Numbered from the stretch's first letter, positions 15,932 to 23,331 are shown. The stretch: DNA of 31,008 nucleotides from CAZYAK01 sp964645935 (GCA_964645935.1 CAZYAK010000012.1:1-31008), one strand, 5' to 3'. Made by a program: numbers and translations. The notes: a model not told the origin generated them from the sequence alone.

Positions 15932-16354
15932 ATGTTGGAACCCAAGAAGCTCAAGCACCGGAAGCAGCACCGCCGCCGCGGCCAGTGGCTCGGCAAGGCG
16001 ACCCGCGGCACGCGCCTCTCACACGGCTCCATCGGCCTCAAGGCCATCACGGCCGGTGAACTCACCGCACGCCAGATCGAGGCCGCCCGTCGCGCCGTCA
16101 TGCACGAGCTGCAGCGCGCCGGAAAGATGTGGATCCGCGTCTTCCCGCACACCCCGGTCACCCGCAAGGCCGCCGAGGTGCCCATGGGAGCCGGAAAGGG
16201 TTCGGTGGAGTACTACGCCGTCGTCGTGAAGCCCGGAACCATGCTGTTCGAGCTGGACGGTCTCGCCGAGGCCGCGGCCCGCCGCGCGTTGACGCTTGGC
16301 GCCCACAAGCTGCCGGTCCGCACGAAGATCGTCACCCGCATCACCACCCGCTGA
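15932..16354 (+). CDS. rplP: 50S ribosomal protein L16
   Basis: Binds near the A site and helps place the aminoacyl-tRNA end. MLEPKKLKHRKQHRRRGQWLG and VFPHTPVTRKAAEVPMGAGKGSVEYY are hallmarks. It is 140 residues, normal, with no tail. It begins two bases after the S3 stop, so the pair is probably translationally coupled. Confidence 0.97.
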   Translation: MLEPKKLKHRKQHRRRGQWLGKATRGTRLSHGSIGLKAITAGELTARQIEAARRAVMHELQRAGKMWIRVFPHTPVTRKAAEVPMGAGKGSVEYYAVVVKPGTMLFELDGLAEAAARRALTLGAHKLPVRTKIVTRITTR

Positions 16355-16356
16355 TC

Positions 16357-16692
16357 ATGGCCACCCTCGCTACCGTCGCCGAGCTGCAGAAAATGACCAT
16401 TCCGGAACTCCTCAAAGAGATCCGCGGCCAGCAGGCCCTCGTGCGCAAGATGCGCATGGAAATCACGCTTCGCAAAGAGAAGGATTCCGCCAAGTACCGC
16501 AACGAGCGCAAGCAGCTCGCGCGGATGGAGACCGCCCTTACCATGGTCCGAGCCGGCGCCCCCGCCGTCCAGAAGACCGCCAAACCCGCCCCCAAGAAGA
16601 AGGTCTCCGCCAAGAAGGCCTCCACGACAAACAAGGCCGCTAAGGCCTCCAAGATCGCCCCCGCCAAGAAAGCTTCCGCTTCCGCCAAGTAA
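16357..16692 (+). CDS. rpmC: 50S ribosomal protein L29 with Lys/Ala tail
   Basis: Small two-helix protein beside L23 at the tunnel exit. The core is residues 1-65 (ELQKMTIPELLKEIRGQQAL, then RMEITLRKEKDSAKYRNERKQLARM). The rest, to residue 111, is a Lys/Ala/Ser tail (APKKKVSAKKASTTNKAAK), so the protein is nearly twice the usual 65 residues. The ATG at 16357 lies two bases after the L16 stop. Confidence 0.93.
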   Translation: MATLATVAELQKMTIPELLKEIRGQQALVRKMRMEITLRKEKDSAKYRNERKQLARMETALTMVRAGAPAVQKTAKPAPKKKVSAKKASTTNKAAKASKIAPAKKASASAK

Positions 16693-16694
16693 CC

Positions 16695-17033
16695 ATGCGC
16701 ACCAAGCAGGGAACCATCACCGCCGCCAAGATGACCGGGACCGTCACGGTCACCGTGCACCGCTCGGTGTTCCATCCCGTCTACAAGAAGCGCTTCCGCA
16801 GCAGCAAGAAGTTCCTGGCCGACAGTCGCGGGGTTGCTGACCTCGGCGTGGGTGACCTCGTCGAGATCACGGAGTGCCGTCCCCTCAGCAAGCGCAAGTG
16901 CTTCAAGGTGACGACCGTGCTCAAGCGCGTCCCGCGTGTGAGCGAGATGGCGGAGGAGGCGTCCCTCGCGGGCGCGATGCAGAGCAAGACCCAGAAGCCC
17001 TCGGACGAGAAGTCTACCGAAGCCCCCCTCTAA
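16695..17033 (+). CDS. rpsQ: 30S ribosomal protein S17 with C-terminal extension
   Basis: Primary 16S rRNA-binding OB-fold protein. GTITAAKMTGTVTVTVHRSVFHPVYKK and LGVGDLVEITECRPLSKRKCF are diagnostic. The conserved part ends near residue 80; a 30-residue extension (ending QKPSDEKSTEAPL) makes 112 in total. It starts two bases after L29. Confidence 0.95.
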   Translation: MRTKQGTITAAKMTGTVTVTVHRSVFHPVYKKRFRSSKKFLADSRGVADLGVGDLVEITECRPLSKRKCFKVTTVLKRVPRVSEMAEEASLAGAMQSKTQKPSDEKSTEAPL

Positions 17034-17036
17034 GCC

Positions 17037-17405
17037 ATGATTCAGCAGCAGACCATCCTCAACGTGGCCGACAACACCGGTGCCAAGACCGTCATGTGCA
17101 TCAAGGTGCTCGGCGGTTCGCGCCGTCGGTACGCCGGCATTGGCGACCTCATCAAGGTCGCGGTGAAGGATGCCGCCCCCCGCGGCACCGTCCGCCGCAA
17201 GAGCGTCCAGCTCGCGGTGGTCGTCCGCACGCGCAAGACCACACGTCGCAAGGACGGCTCTGCCATCCGTTTCGACGACAACGCCTGCGTCATCATCCAG
17301 AAGGATGGTATGCCCCAGGGTACCCGCGTCTTCGGACCGGTCGCCCGTGAGCTCCGCGCCAAGGGCTACCAGAAGATCATCTCCCAAGCCCCCGACGTTC
17401 TCTAA
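17037..17405 (+). CDS. rplN: 50S ribosomal protein L14
   Basis: Large-subunit protein at the subunit interface. MIQQQTILNVADNTGAKTVM and IKVAVKDAAPRGTVRRK followed by VVVRTRKTTRRKDGSAIRFDDNA match the family along its whole 122-residue length. No extension. It starts three bases after S17. Confidence 0.97.
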   Translation: MIQQQTILNVADNTGAKTVMCIKVLGGSRRRYAGIGDLIKVAVKDAAPRGTVRRKSVQLAVVVRTRKTTRRKDGSAIRFDDNACVIIQKDGMPQGTRVFGPVARELRAKGYQKIISQAPDVL

Positions 17406-17420
17406 GAACCCCCACCACCC

Positions 17421-17978
17421 ATGAAGATCCGACACGGCGACACCGTCATCGTTATCACCGGCAAGGACAAGGGCAAGACCGGTACGGTCGAGCGCGTCCT
17501 CAAGCGCGAATCCCTCGTGATCGTGACGGGCATCAACATGCGCACCCGCCACATCAAGAAGACGGCGCAGGCTGCCGGCCGCAAGATCCGCTACGAGGCT
17601 GCCATCGCGATCTCCAAGGTGATGATCGTTGATCCCAAGACCAAGAAGCCATCCCGCGTCGGCTTCACGGTGAAAGACGGCAAGAAGATGCGCGTGGCCC
17701 GCGCCTCCGGCACGGAGATCGTGAAGGCCGCCCAGGCCAAGCCCAAGAAGGTCGCCGCGAAGGCCACGGAGAAAGACACCGACGATAAGAAGACGAAGAA
17801 GGCCGCACCGGCCGAGTCCGCTCCGTCCGACGGCGGCAAGAAACAGCCCTTCTGGCAGCGCATGAAGTTCGGATCCGCTGCTCTAGAGCAGGCCGAGGTC
17901 CCCGAGACTCCCCACGCCGAGAAAGACCAATCCATCCCCGCGCAGCAGATCCACCGCAAAGGCGGCCGCGGTTCCTGA
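17421..17978 (+). CDS. rplX: 50S ribosomal protein L24 with an 80-residue C-terminal extension
   Basis: Assembly initiator with an N-terminal KOW domain: MKIRHGDTVIVITGKDKGKTG and VITGINMRTRHIKKTAQ are diagnostic. The core ends near residue 100 (VKDGKKMRVARASGTEIV). The extension to residue 185 starts Lys/Ala-rich, turns acidic, then contains an aromatic patch (KKQPFWQRMKFGSAALEQ) and ends PAQQIHRKGGRGS. The aromatic patch and basic end look less random than the other tails and might be a docking segment; that is speculation. Confidence 0.94.
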   Translation: MKIRHGDTVIVITGKDKGKTGTVERVLKRESLVIVTGINMRTRHIKKTAQAAGRKIRYEAAIAISKVMIVDPKTKKPSRVGFTVKDGKKMRVARASGTEIVKAAQAKPKKVAAKATEKDTDDKKTKKAAPAESAPSDGGKKQPFWQRMKFGSAALEQAEVPETPHAEKDQSIPAQQIHRKGGRGS

Positions 17979-17987
17979 CCCCCCATC

Positions 17988-18629
17988 ATGTCTTACGACT
18001 CCCTCCACGACCGGCTCCGCGGACCCATCGCCAAGGCGCTCAAGGCTGAGCTCGGCGTCACGAACGTGCACGCTCTGCCCCGCCTGCAGAAGATCACCCT
18101 GAACGTGGGCATCAACAAGACGAAGATGGACTCCAAGGAGCTCTACGAATACATCACGGACTGTCTCAAGCGCATCTCCGGCCAGAAGGCCGTGCTGCGT
18201 GCCACCCGCAAGGCCATCTCCAACTTCAAGACCCGCGAGGGCACGATTGTCGGAGCCATGGTCACGCTGCGCGGACGACGCATGGAGGAGTTCCTCGACC
18301 GTCTCGTGAGCTACGTTCTGCCCCGCATCCGAGACTTCCGCGGCCTGCCCACCAAGCTGGACGGCCACGGCAACTACGCCATCGGCCTGAAGGACCACAC
18401 CATCTTCCCTGAGGTCCCCAGTTCCGACGCCACCCGCATCTTCGGCCTCCAGATCCAGATCACCACGACGGCCGGCGATGACGTGCGCGGCCGCGCTCTC
18501 CTTAAGCAGATCGGCATCCCGTTCGTCCGCGACCGCAAGAAGGACGAGCGTGATGCAAAAGACGCCAAGGACGCCGCCAAGCTTGCGAAGGCGGAATCCG
18601 TCAGCGATACTGCCTCTCCCACCGCCTAA
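17988..18629 (+). CDS. rplE: 50S ribosomal protein L5
   Basis: Binds 5S rRNA and contacts the P-site tRNA. PRLQKITLNVGINKTKMDSK, ISGQKAVLRATRKAISNFKTREG, and DFRGLPTKLDGHGNYAIGLKDHTIFPE are diagnostic. The conserved part ends near residue 182; a 30-residue charged and Ala-rich tail (KDAKDAAKLAKAESVSD) brings it to 213 against the usual 180. Confidence 0.96.
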   Translation: MSYDSLHDRLRGPIAKALKAELGVTNVHALPRLQKITLNVGINKTKMDSKELYEYITDCLKRISGQKAVLRATRKAISNFKTREGTIVGAMVTLRGRRMEEFLDRLVSYVLPRIRDFRGLPTKLDGHGNYAIGLKDHTIFPEVPSSDATRIFGLQIQITTTAGDDVRGRALLKQIGIPFVRDRKKDERDAKDAKDAAKLAKAESVSDTASPTA

Positions 18630-18653
18630 CCCCTCCCGCTTTCTCCAGCCCGC

Positions 18654-18878
18654 ATGGCCCGTATCGCCCTCGTCAACAAGCAGAAGCGCCAGCTCGCAGA
18701 CTACCTGCGGGACAAACGTGCTGGAAAGAAGCCCAAGTTTCCCACGCGCATCTACCACCGCTGCCAGCTGTGCGGACGCCGCCACGGATACATGCGTTTC
18801 TTCGGCATCTGCCGCATCTGCTTCCGCGAGTTGGCCACGAACGGCGAGCTCCCGGGTGTAAAGAAGTCCTCCTGGTAA
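18654..18878 (+). CDS. rpsN: 30S ribosomal protein S14, zinc-binding type
   Basis: Small-subunit head protein. Two CxxC pairs (CQLCGRRHGYMRFFGICRIC) form the zinc site of the short type-Z form, and FRELATNGELPGVKKSSW is the usual C-terminus. It is 74 residues against about 61, the extra being an N-terminal stretch (ALVNKQKRQLADYLRDKRA). The spacer upstream is ccctcccgctttctccagcccgc. Confidence 0.96.
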   Translation: MARIALVNKQKRQLADYLRDKRAGKKPKFPTRIYHRCQLCGRRHGYMRFFGICRICFRELATNGELPGVKKSSW

Positions 18879-18927
18879 TCCGCGGCTCCGCCGACCTCCC
18901 CCTCCTCGACCAGAATCCTCCCTCCCC

Positions 18928-19317
18928 ATGTCCCACACCTCTGATCCCATCGGCGACCTCGTCACCCGTCTGCGCAACGCGCAGCACGCACGCCGCACGG
19001 TGTGCCTGGCGCCCTGGTCCCGCATCAAGCAGGAGCTCTGCGAGCTTCTGAAGAAGGAAGGGTACGTCTCCGACGTCCGCGTCGTGGGCGAGGAACCCAA
19101 GCAGGAACTGGAGGTCACCTTTAACCCCGACAAGCCCGCTCTCGTCCTCAAGCGCGTCTCCACTCCCGGTCGCCGTGCGTACATCGGGTACGCCGCGCTC
19201 AAGCCCGTCCTCAGCGGACACGGCCTGGCCGTCCTCACCACGAGCGAGGGGCTCCTCACCGACAAGGAGGCCCGCAAGCGCAAGGTGGGCGGCGAAGTCC
19301 TTTGTACCGTCTCCTGA
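18928..19317 (+). CDS. rpsH: 30S ribosomal protein S8
   Basis: Primary 16S rRNA-binding protein; in E. coli it represses the spc operon. DPIGDLVTRLRNAQHARRTVC and the C-terminal AVLTTSEGLLTDKEARKRKVGGEVLC are diagnostic. Its 129 residues are typical. It follows a 49-base pyrimidine-rich spacer with no Shine-Dalgarno. Confidence 0.96.
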   Translation: MSHTSDPIGDLVTRLRNAQHARRTVCLAPWSRIKQELCELLKKEGYVSDVRVVGEEPKQELEVTFNPDKPALVLKRVSTPGRRAYIGYAALKPVLSGHGLAVLTTSEGLLTDKEARKRKVGGEVLCTVS

Positions 19318-19330
19318 CCCTCCCCTGATC

Positions 19331-19885
19331 ATGTCCCGAATTGGTGCAAAACCAGTGGCCATCCCGTCCGGCGTCACCGTCGAGGTGAAAGGCCGTGTGC
19401 TGCATGTCAAAGGCTCCAAGGGAGAGCTGAAGTTCGGTCTCCTCCCGGAGGTCGATGTCGTCGTCGAGGCCTCGCAGGTCCTCGTGAAGCGCAAGGACGA
19501 CTCCGACGACGCCCGCGCCCGCCATGGCCTCACCCGCATGCTGCTCAGCAACATGGTCATCGGTGTGAGCCAGGGCTTCGAAAAGAAGCTCGAGATCATT
19601 GGTGTCGGTTACAAGGCTCTGCCCAAGGGCAAGATCCTCGTGCTTAACCTCGGTCACTCGCACCCCATCAACTTCCCGATCCCGGGCGGCATCGAGATCA
19701 CGCAGGACGAGAAGAATAAGAACCTCATCGCCATCAAGGGCATCGACAAGCAGCTGGTCGGCCAGGTCGCCTCCGATATCCGCTCGCTGCGCCCGCCGGA
19801 GCCCTATAAGGGCAAGGGCGTCCGTTACTTCGGTGAGCAGGTCCGTCGCAAGGCGGGCAAAGCTGCCACCGCCAAGGCCGCGTAA
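19331..19885 (+). CDS. rplF: 50S ribosomal protein L6
   Basis: Two-domain protein near the factor-binding site. MSRIGAKPVAIPSGVTVEV at the start, and the C-terminal RPPEPYKGKGVRYFGEQVRRKAGK, are diagnostic. At 184 residues it is normal. The ATG at 19331 is chosen over in-frame codons upstream because those lie inside S8. Confidence 0.96.
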   Translation: MSRIGAKPVAIPSGVTVEVKGRVLHVKGSKGELKFGLLPEVDVVVEASQVLVKRKDDSDDARARHGLTRMLLSNMVIGVSQGFEKKLEIIGVGYKALPKGKILVLNLGHSHPINFPIPGGIEITQDEKNKNLIAIKGIDKQLVGQVASDIRSLRPPEPYKGKGVRYFGEQVRRKAGKAATAKAA

Positions 19886-19899
19886 ACCCCCCTCCACCC

Positions 19900-20241
19900 A
19901 TGCAGCAGAAGCAACACCACCGGCTCGCCCGCAAGCGTCGCGTCCGCGCGCGTGTCGCCGGCACGGCCACACGCCCCCGCTTGACGGTCCATCGCTCGCT
20001 CACCCGCATCACGGTGCAGGTGATCGACGACGTCGCCGGCCGCACCGTCGCTACTGCCTCCACTACAGAGGCCAAGGTGAAGGGCACCAAGGATGGCGCC
20101 AAGAAGCTGGGCGCCCTCATCGCCGAGAAGGCCAAGGCCGCCGGCGTTTCTTCCGTTGTCTTTGATCGTAACGGCTACAAGTACCACGGTCGCGTGAAGG
20201 AGCTGGCCGACGCCGCCCGCGCTGCCGGTCTCCAGTTCTGA
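19900..20241 (+). CDS. rplR: 50S ribosomal protein L18
   Basis: 5S rRNA-binding protein. RKRRVRARVAGTATRPRLTVHRS and VVFDRNGYKYHGRVKELADAARAAGLQF match the family. It is 113 residues, normal length. The spacer before it is acccccctccaccc. Confidence 0.96.
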   Translation: MQQKQHHRLARKRRVRARVAGTATRPRLTVHRSLTRITVQVIDDVAGRTVATASTTEAKVKGTKDGAKKLGALIAEKAKAAGVSSVVFDRNGYKYHGRVKELADAARAAGLQF

Positions 20242-20264
20242 TTCTCCACCCTCCCACTCGTCAC

Positions 20265-21020
20265 ATGCCCCCTCCTTCGTCCCCCCGCTCCGGCCCTCCT
20301 TCCCGCTCCGGCCCCGGTGGCGGGCGTGGCCCCGGTGGCCCCGGCGGTCGCGGTGGTCCTGGCGGCGGTCGTGGAGGCCCCGGTGGTGGTCGTGGAGGCC
20401 CGGGAGGCCGCGGTGGTGGTCGTGGCGGCTTTGGCCGTCAGCGCGAGCCCAGTGAGTTTGCGGAGGCTACGCTCAGCATCGACCGCGTGACCCGCGTCGT
20501 GAAGGGTGGACGCCGCATGCGCTTCCGCGCCATCGTTGTCATTGGCAACCGCAAGGGCAAGGTGGGCCTCGGAACCGGCAAAGCCGCAGAAATCCAGGCC
20601 GCCGTCCGCAAGGCTACGTCAGCGGCACGACGCCACATGATCCGTATCCCGCTCGTCAACGGATCCATCCCGCACTCCGTTGAGACCAAGCACAAGGCCG
20701 CCCACATTCGCATCATGCCGGCCCGCCAGGGCACGGGCATCATCGCGGGCGGAGCGCTCCGCGTGATCCTCGATCACGCTGGTGTGAAGGATTGCCTCAG
20801 CAAGCGCTTCGGCACCCGCAACAAGCTCGTCAATGCCCAGGCCACCATGCAGGCCCTGGAAATGCTTCGCGGCACGCCCGTCGAGGACACGCCCGCCGTC
20901 ACGGCGGCTGTGACCAACCCGGACGCCGGCACAGGCCCCCAGGTGCAGGTGACGGAGATCAGCAAGGAGGACCTCGCCAAGCAGCGCGAGATCCACCGCC
21001 AGAACCAGCTGGGAAAGTGA
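20265..21020 (+). CDS. rpsE: 30S ribosomal protein S5 with RGG-rich N-terminal extension
   Basis: Small-subunit protein with roles in decoding accuracy and mRNA unwinding. The conserved part starts near residue 66: VTRVVKGGRRMRFRAIVVIG, GKAAEIQAAVRKA, and GGALRVILDHAGVKDCLSK. Before it is a 60-residue run made almost only of Gly, Arg, Pro and Ser, with repeated GGRGGPGG units. No ATG, GTG, TTG or CTG codon lies in frame between the first ATG and the conserved domain, so the extension must be translated if S5 is. The C-terminus also has about 45 extra residues. Its length of 251 compares with about 165 usually. No L30 gene follows. Confidence 0.95.
   Translation: MPPPSSPRSGPPSRSGPGGGRGPGGPGGRGGPGGGRGGPGGGRGGPGGRGGGRGGFGRQREPSEFAEATLSIDRVTRVVKGGRRMRFRAIVVIGNRKGKVGLGTGKAAEIQAAVRKATSAARRHMIRIPLVNGSIPHSVETKHKAAHIRIMPARQGTGIIAGGALRVILDHAGVKDCLSKRFGTRNKLVNAQATMQALEMLRGTPVEDTPAVTAAVTNPDAGTGPQVQVTEISKEDLAKQREIHRQNQLGK
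20320..20430 (+). repeat. Imperfect tandem repeat coding the S5 RGG region
   Basis: Repeated units such as ggtcgtggaggccccggtg, about 18-21 bases long, encode the GGRGGPGG run. The repetition suggests growth by slippage or unequal recombination. Confidence 0.75.
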
Positions 21021-21027
21021 CCCCCTC

Positions 21028-21054
21028 AAGCCGACGTTTTCGGTTTCTCTTTTC
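21028..21054 (+). terminator. Weak intrinsic-terminator-like hairpin after rpsE
   Basis: AAGCCGA / TCGGTTT can pair as a 7-base stem (one G-U) around the loop CGTTT, and is followed by a T-rich run ctcttttc. It fits the end of the first ribosomal operon and the separate promoter found before L15, but the stem is short. Confidence 0.4.
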
Positions 21055-21348
21055 ATGAGCAACACGTTTTACCCTGTCGAACCGGCGAGCCGTTGGACGG
21101 AGCAGCTGCTCCGTCACAAGGTCGAGGAGCAGCTAACGCCGCAGACCAAACTTGCGCTCAAGATGTATGGGATCCGGTTTCAGATTGAGCGGATTCTGCA
21201 GGTGAACGCCGGCAACGGGCAGATGGAGGTGATGGTCCACATCGTCGCTTCCCAGGTGCGGGAGTTTCGGCAGAGCGTGCGACTGAGCGTGCCGGAGGAA
21301 TGGCTGCAGCCCCGGGGCGGGTTCCCGGACCTCTCGGAAGCTGTCTAA
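21055..21348 (+). CDS. Hypothetical protein, 97 aa
   Basis: Not recognised. Starts MSNTFYPVEPASRWTEQLLR; it contains a likely alpha-beta pattern (QIERILQVNAGNGQMEVMVHIVASQ) and no signal peptide or membrane segment. It begins 34 bases after S5 on the same strand, immediately after the hairpin, so it may be read through from the ribosomal operon. It occupies the place where L30 would normally be, but nothing in it resembles L30, which is about 60 residues. Confidence 0.6.
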   Translation: MSNTFYPVEPASRWTEQLLRHKVEEQLTPQTKLALKMYGIRFQIERILQVNAGNGQMEVMVHIVASQVREFRQSVRLSVPEEWLQPRGGFPDLSEAV

Positions 21349-21357
21349 GCCCGGGTG

Positions 21358-21363
21358 TAACAT
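21358..21363 (+). promoter_or_regulatory. Possible -10 box of a leaderless DJ-1/PfpI transcript
   Basis: TAACAT ends six bases before the ATG at 21370, the same spacing seen for other genes here. No convincing -35 is visible, so this is weak. Confidence 0.3.
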
Positions 21364-21369
21364 GGCCGC

Positions 21370-21903
21370 ATGCAGACCGCGCTCGTCATCATTGCCATGC
21401 AGGGATACCAGGATGTCGAGCTCCAAGGCACCCGTGAAGCGCTTGCGGAGGCGGGGTGTGTAGTCGTACTCGGGAGCACCGAAGCTGGCATCTGCAGGGG
21501 GAAGTTTGGCGGGCGCGAGCAGTCGGCGGTTGCCCTTCGGGACGTGCATGTCTCGGCGTATGACCGCATTGCGTACATCGGCGGTCCGGGCGCGGGAACC
21601 CTCTGGAAGGATGCCGAGGCCGTGCGCATCGCCCGGGAGGCCGCGGAGAAGGGGATGCCGCTCGGCGCGGTGTGTATCGCGCCCACGGTGCTGGCGGAGG
21701 CAGGCGTGCTCAAAGGCAAGCGTGCGACGGTGTGGAATCCTTCGTCAGGCTCAGGACAGGCTCCCTCGGGCTCACCTGCCGATTTTTTGCGCGAGCGCGG
21801 CGCGGACTACACGGGTGAAGCCGTCACCGTGGACGGGATGATCGTCACGGGCAACGGACCCGACGCGGCGCGGGCGTTCGGGGAGGCGCTGGGCCGCCTG
21901 TAG
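21370..21903 (+). CDS. DJ-1/PfpI family protein
   Basis: Member of the class I glutamine amidotransferase-like superfamily, which includes deglycase/chaperone and peptidase-like proteins. The fold is clear: ALVIIAMQGYQDVEL at the start (Glu17 is the usual active-site acid), YIGGPGAGTLW, then the nucleophile elbow GAVCIAPTVLAEAG with Cys102. KGKRATVW and VTVDGMIVTGNGP complete the family pattern. At 177 residues it is slightly long: residues about 125-135 (SSGSGQAPSGS) are encoded by a dispersed repeat inserted in frame where relatives have a short loop. The stop lies three bases before the second N gap. The cellular role is probably stress-related but cannot be set from sequence. Confidence 0.85.
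   Translation: MQTALVIIAMQGYQDVELQGTREALAEAGCVVVLGSTEAGICRGKFGGREQSAVALRDVHVSAYDRIAYIGGPGAGTLWKDAEAVRIAREAAEKGMPLGAVCIAPTVLAEAGVLKGKRATVWNPSSGSGQAPSGSPADFLRERGADYTGEAVTVDGMIVTGNGPDAARAFGEALGRL
21739..21774 (+). repeat. Dispersed 'caggctcaggacaggctc' repeat inside a gene
   Basis: The sequence ccttcgtcaggctcaggaca and the following ggctccctcgggctca match, from memory, a short repeat widespread in CPR and Chloroflexi genomes (one frame reads LRQAQDRL). Here it is in frame and in the coding strand of the DJ-1/PfpI gene. Confidence 0.6.
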
Positions 21904-21906
21904 GCG
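21852..21906 (+). repeat. 55-base direct repeat, left copy at contig end
   Basis: Identical to 22007-22061. The two copies directly flank the 100-N gap, as expected when two assembly contigs share a k-mer-length end. Confidence 0.95.
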
Positions 21907-22006
21907 NNNNNNNNNNNNNNNNNNNNNNNNNNNNNNNNNNNNNNNNNNNNNNNNNNNNNNNNNNNNNNNNNNNNNNNNNNNNNNNNNNNNNNNNNNNNNN
22001 NNNNNN
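21907..22006. other. Assembly gap (100 N), probably artificial
   Basis: Exactly 100 N between identical 55-base flanks. The simplest reading is that the contigs overlap and no bases are missing. Confidence 0.95.
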
Positions 22007-22061
22007 CAACGGACCCGACGCGGCGCGGGCGTTCGGGGAGGCGCTGGGCCGCCTGTAGGCG
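22007..22061 (+). repeat. 55-base direct repeat, right copy at contig start
   Basis: Repeats the last codons and stop of the DJ-1/PfpI gene. If the contigs are merged, this copy disappears and the DJ-1 stop is followed by the roughly 96-base spacer up to the convergent SLH-CAP gene. Confidence 0.95.
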
Positions 22062-22157
22062 ATCCAAGTCACACGTTCCAACAGGGCTCTGAAGAGGGCG
22101 CTCGGTCCGTTCGTCGAGGTCGTTGAGTATTGATGCTTGGAGCTCGATTCTTCGCCC

Positions 22158-23306
22158 TCACGGCTCCAGCGCGATCGTCTTCTGCTCCCCGCCGAAGTGC
22201 TGCACCCACATGCCGGAGCGGATGCCGATGCCGATGTCCGTGAACGCCTGCGAGAGGATCGCGGCACGATGCGAGGGAGACGCCATCCACGCCTGCACCA
22301 CGGCCTCGGGCGTACGCTGCCCACGGGCGATGTTCTCGCCCATCGTGAAGCGCGTCGTGCAGAGGCAGGACTCCTGGAAGAACGCGCGGTAGTACCCCGA
22401 CGCTTCCGCCCGCTCGCGCAGCGTCTGCCCTTCGGGGCTTACGTGCCCAAAAAACCCGCGTGCGGCCATCTCCTCCGCGTAGCCTTGCGCGGATGCCTCC
22501 AGGAAGCCGCTGCGCGTGAGCGGCGCGAATCCCTCCTTGGCGCGCTCGACGTTTACCAGGGCGCGGATCTCATCGCGCAGCGCCGGAATGCGCGCCTCGT
22601 CGGCGTAGACGGGAGGATCAGTGGATGGCACGAACAGCGCCGGCGCAAGCGCGGGGCCCGGTGCCTGCACGAGCGTGACCTCCTGCCGTTCGGTGGAAAT
22701 CTTCTGGTAGAGCGCGAGCGTGTAGGCACTGCGCATAGCGGCCAGTTGCTTGTCCTCTAGCGGCGGGAGCAACGCAGCATCTATGCGTTTACTGATCACC
22801 TGCAGAGCGCGCGCCACCTCCTGGTGGCTCATGACGGTCTCGGGCGAGAGGTGGTTTTGGTTCGGGTCCGCCGGGAAGAGCCCGTAGCGTTCTGCGGACC
22901 CGGCGTACGGCGTGTACCAAGCATTGCTCGGCACATCGGTGTAGAAGTACGGCAAGTTCTCGGGCAGCGCGAACGTACGCGTGACCATCTTGAGGAACTC
23001 CGAACGCAGCACCACGTCGCTTGGGCGCAGCAGTCCCGTGCCGCGCTGTGCTTCCAAAATGCCGTAGCGTTCCGCGAACACCATGTACCGCTCCTCCCAT
23101 GTGCCGGCGATGACATCCGGGAACCGGCCCTCGGCAGACAGCGGCGGCACGTCCACTTTGAGACGGGTCTTGAGGAGGATCATCGCGGCCTCCGCGCGCG
23201 TGACGTAGGGCGTCTGGAACGCCGACGCCTGCGCGACTGCTCCGCACGACCAGGTGAGGAGGACGATCAGCGCCAGTCCGCGGACGCGGGGGGCGTGGGA
23301 GTGCAT
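22158..23306 (-). CDS. Secreted SLH-repeat and CAP/SCP-domain protein
   Basis: Likely exported and held at the cell surface. The ATG at 23306 starts a signal peptide (basic RVRG, hydrophobic LALIVLLTWSCGAVAQ, cleavage near ASA). Residues about 30-175 hold two to three SLH repeats (GRFPDVIAGTWEERYMVFAE, then YTDVPSNAWYTPYAGSAERYGL), which bind secondary cell-wall polymer. Residues about 250-375 are a CAP domain with FFGHVSPEG, MGENIARG and SPSHRAAIL, supplying the conserved His, Glu and His. Its length is 382. In-frame codons up to 23429 are rejected: they lie upstream of the promoter at 23332-23360 and run into the minisatellite. CAP domains have varied and often unknown functions. Confidence 0.88.
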   Translation of the reverse strand: MHSHAPRVRGLALIVLLTWSCGAVAQASAFQTPYVTRAEAAMILLKTRLKVDVPPLSAEGRFPDVIAGTWEERYMVFAERYGILEAQRGTGLLRPSDVVLRSEFLKMVTRTFALPENLPYFYTDVPSNAWYTPYAGSAERYGLFPADPNQNHLSPETVMSHQEVARALQVISKRIDAALLPPLEDKQLAAMRSAYTLALYQKISTERQEVTLVQAPGPALAPALFVPSTDPPVYADEARIPALRDEIRALVNVERAKEGFAPLTRSGFLEASAQGYAEEMAARGFFGHVSPEGQTLRERAEASGYYRAFFQESCLCTTRFTMGENIARGQRTPEAVVQAWMASPSHRAAILSQAFTDIGIGIRSGMWVQHFGGEQKTIALEP

Positions 23307-23331
23307 TTGGGTCTTTGTGGAGCCAACTCCC

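Noticed and set aside
21021..21369. A hidden L30 gene after S5
   Set aside because: No frame encodes an L30-like start or length; the one plausible gene is 97 residues and unlike L30.
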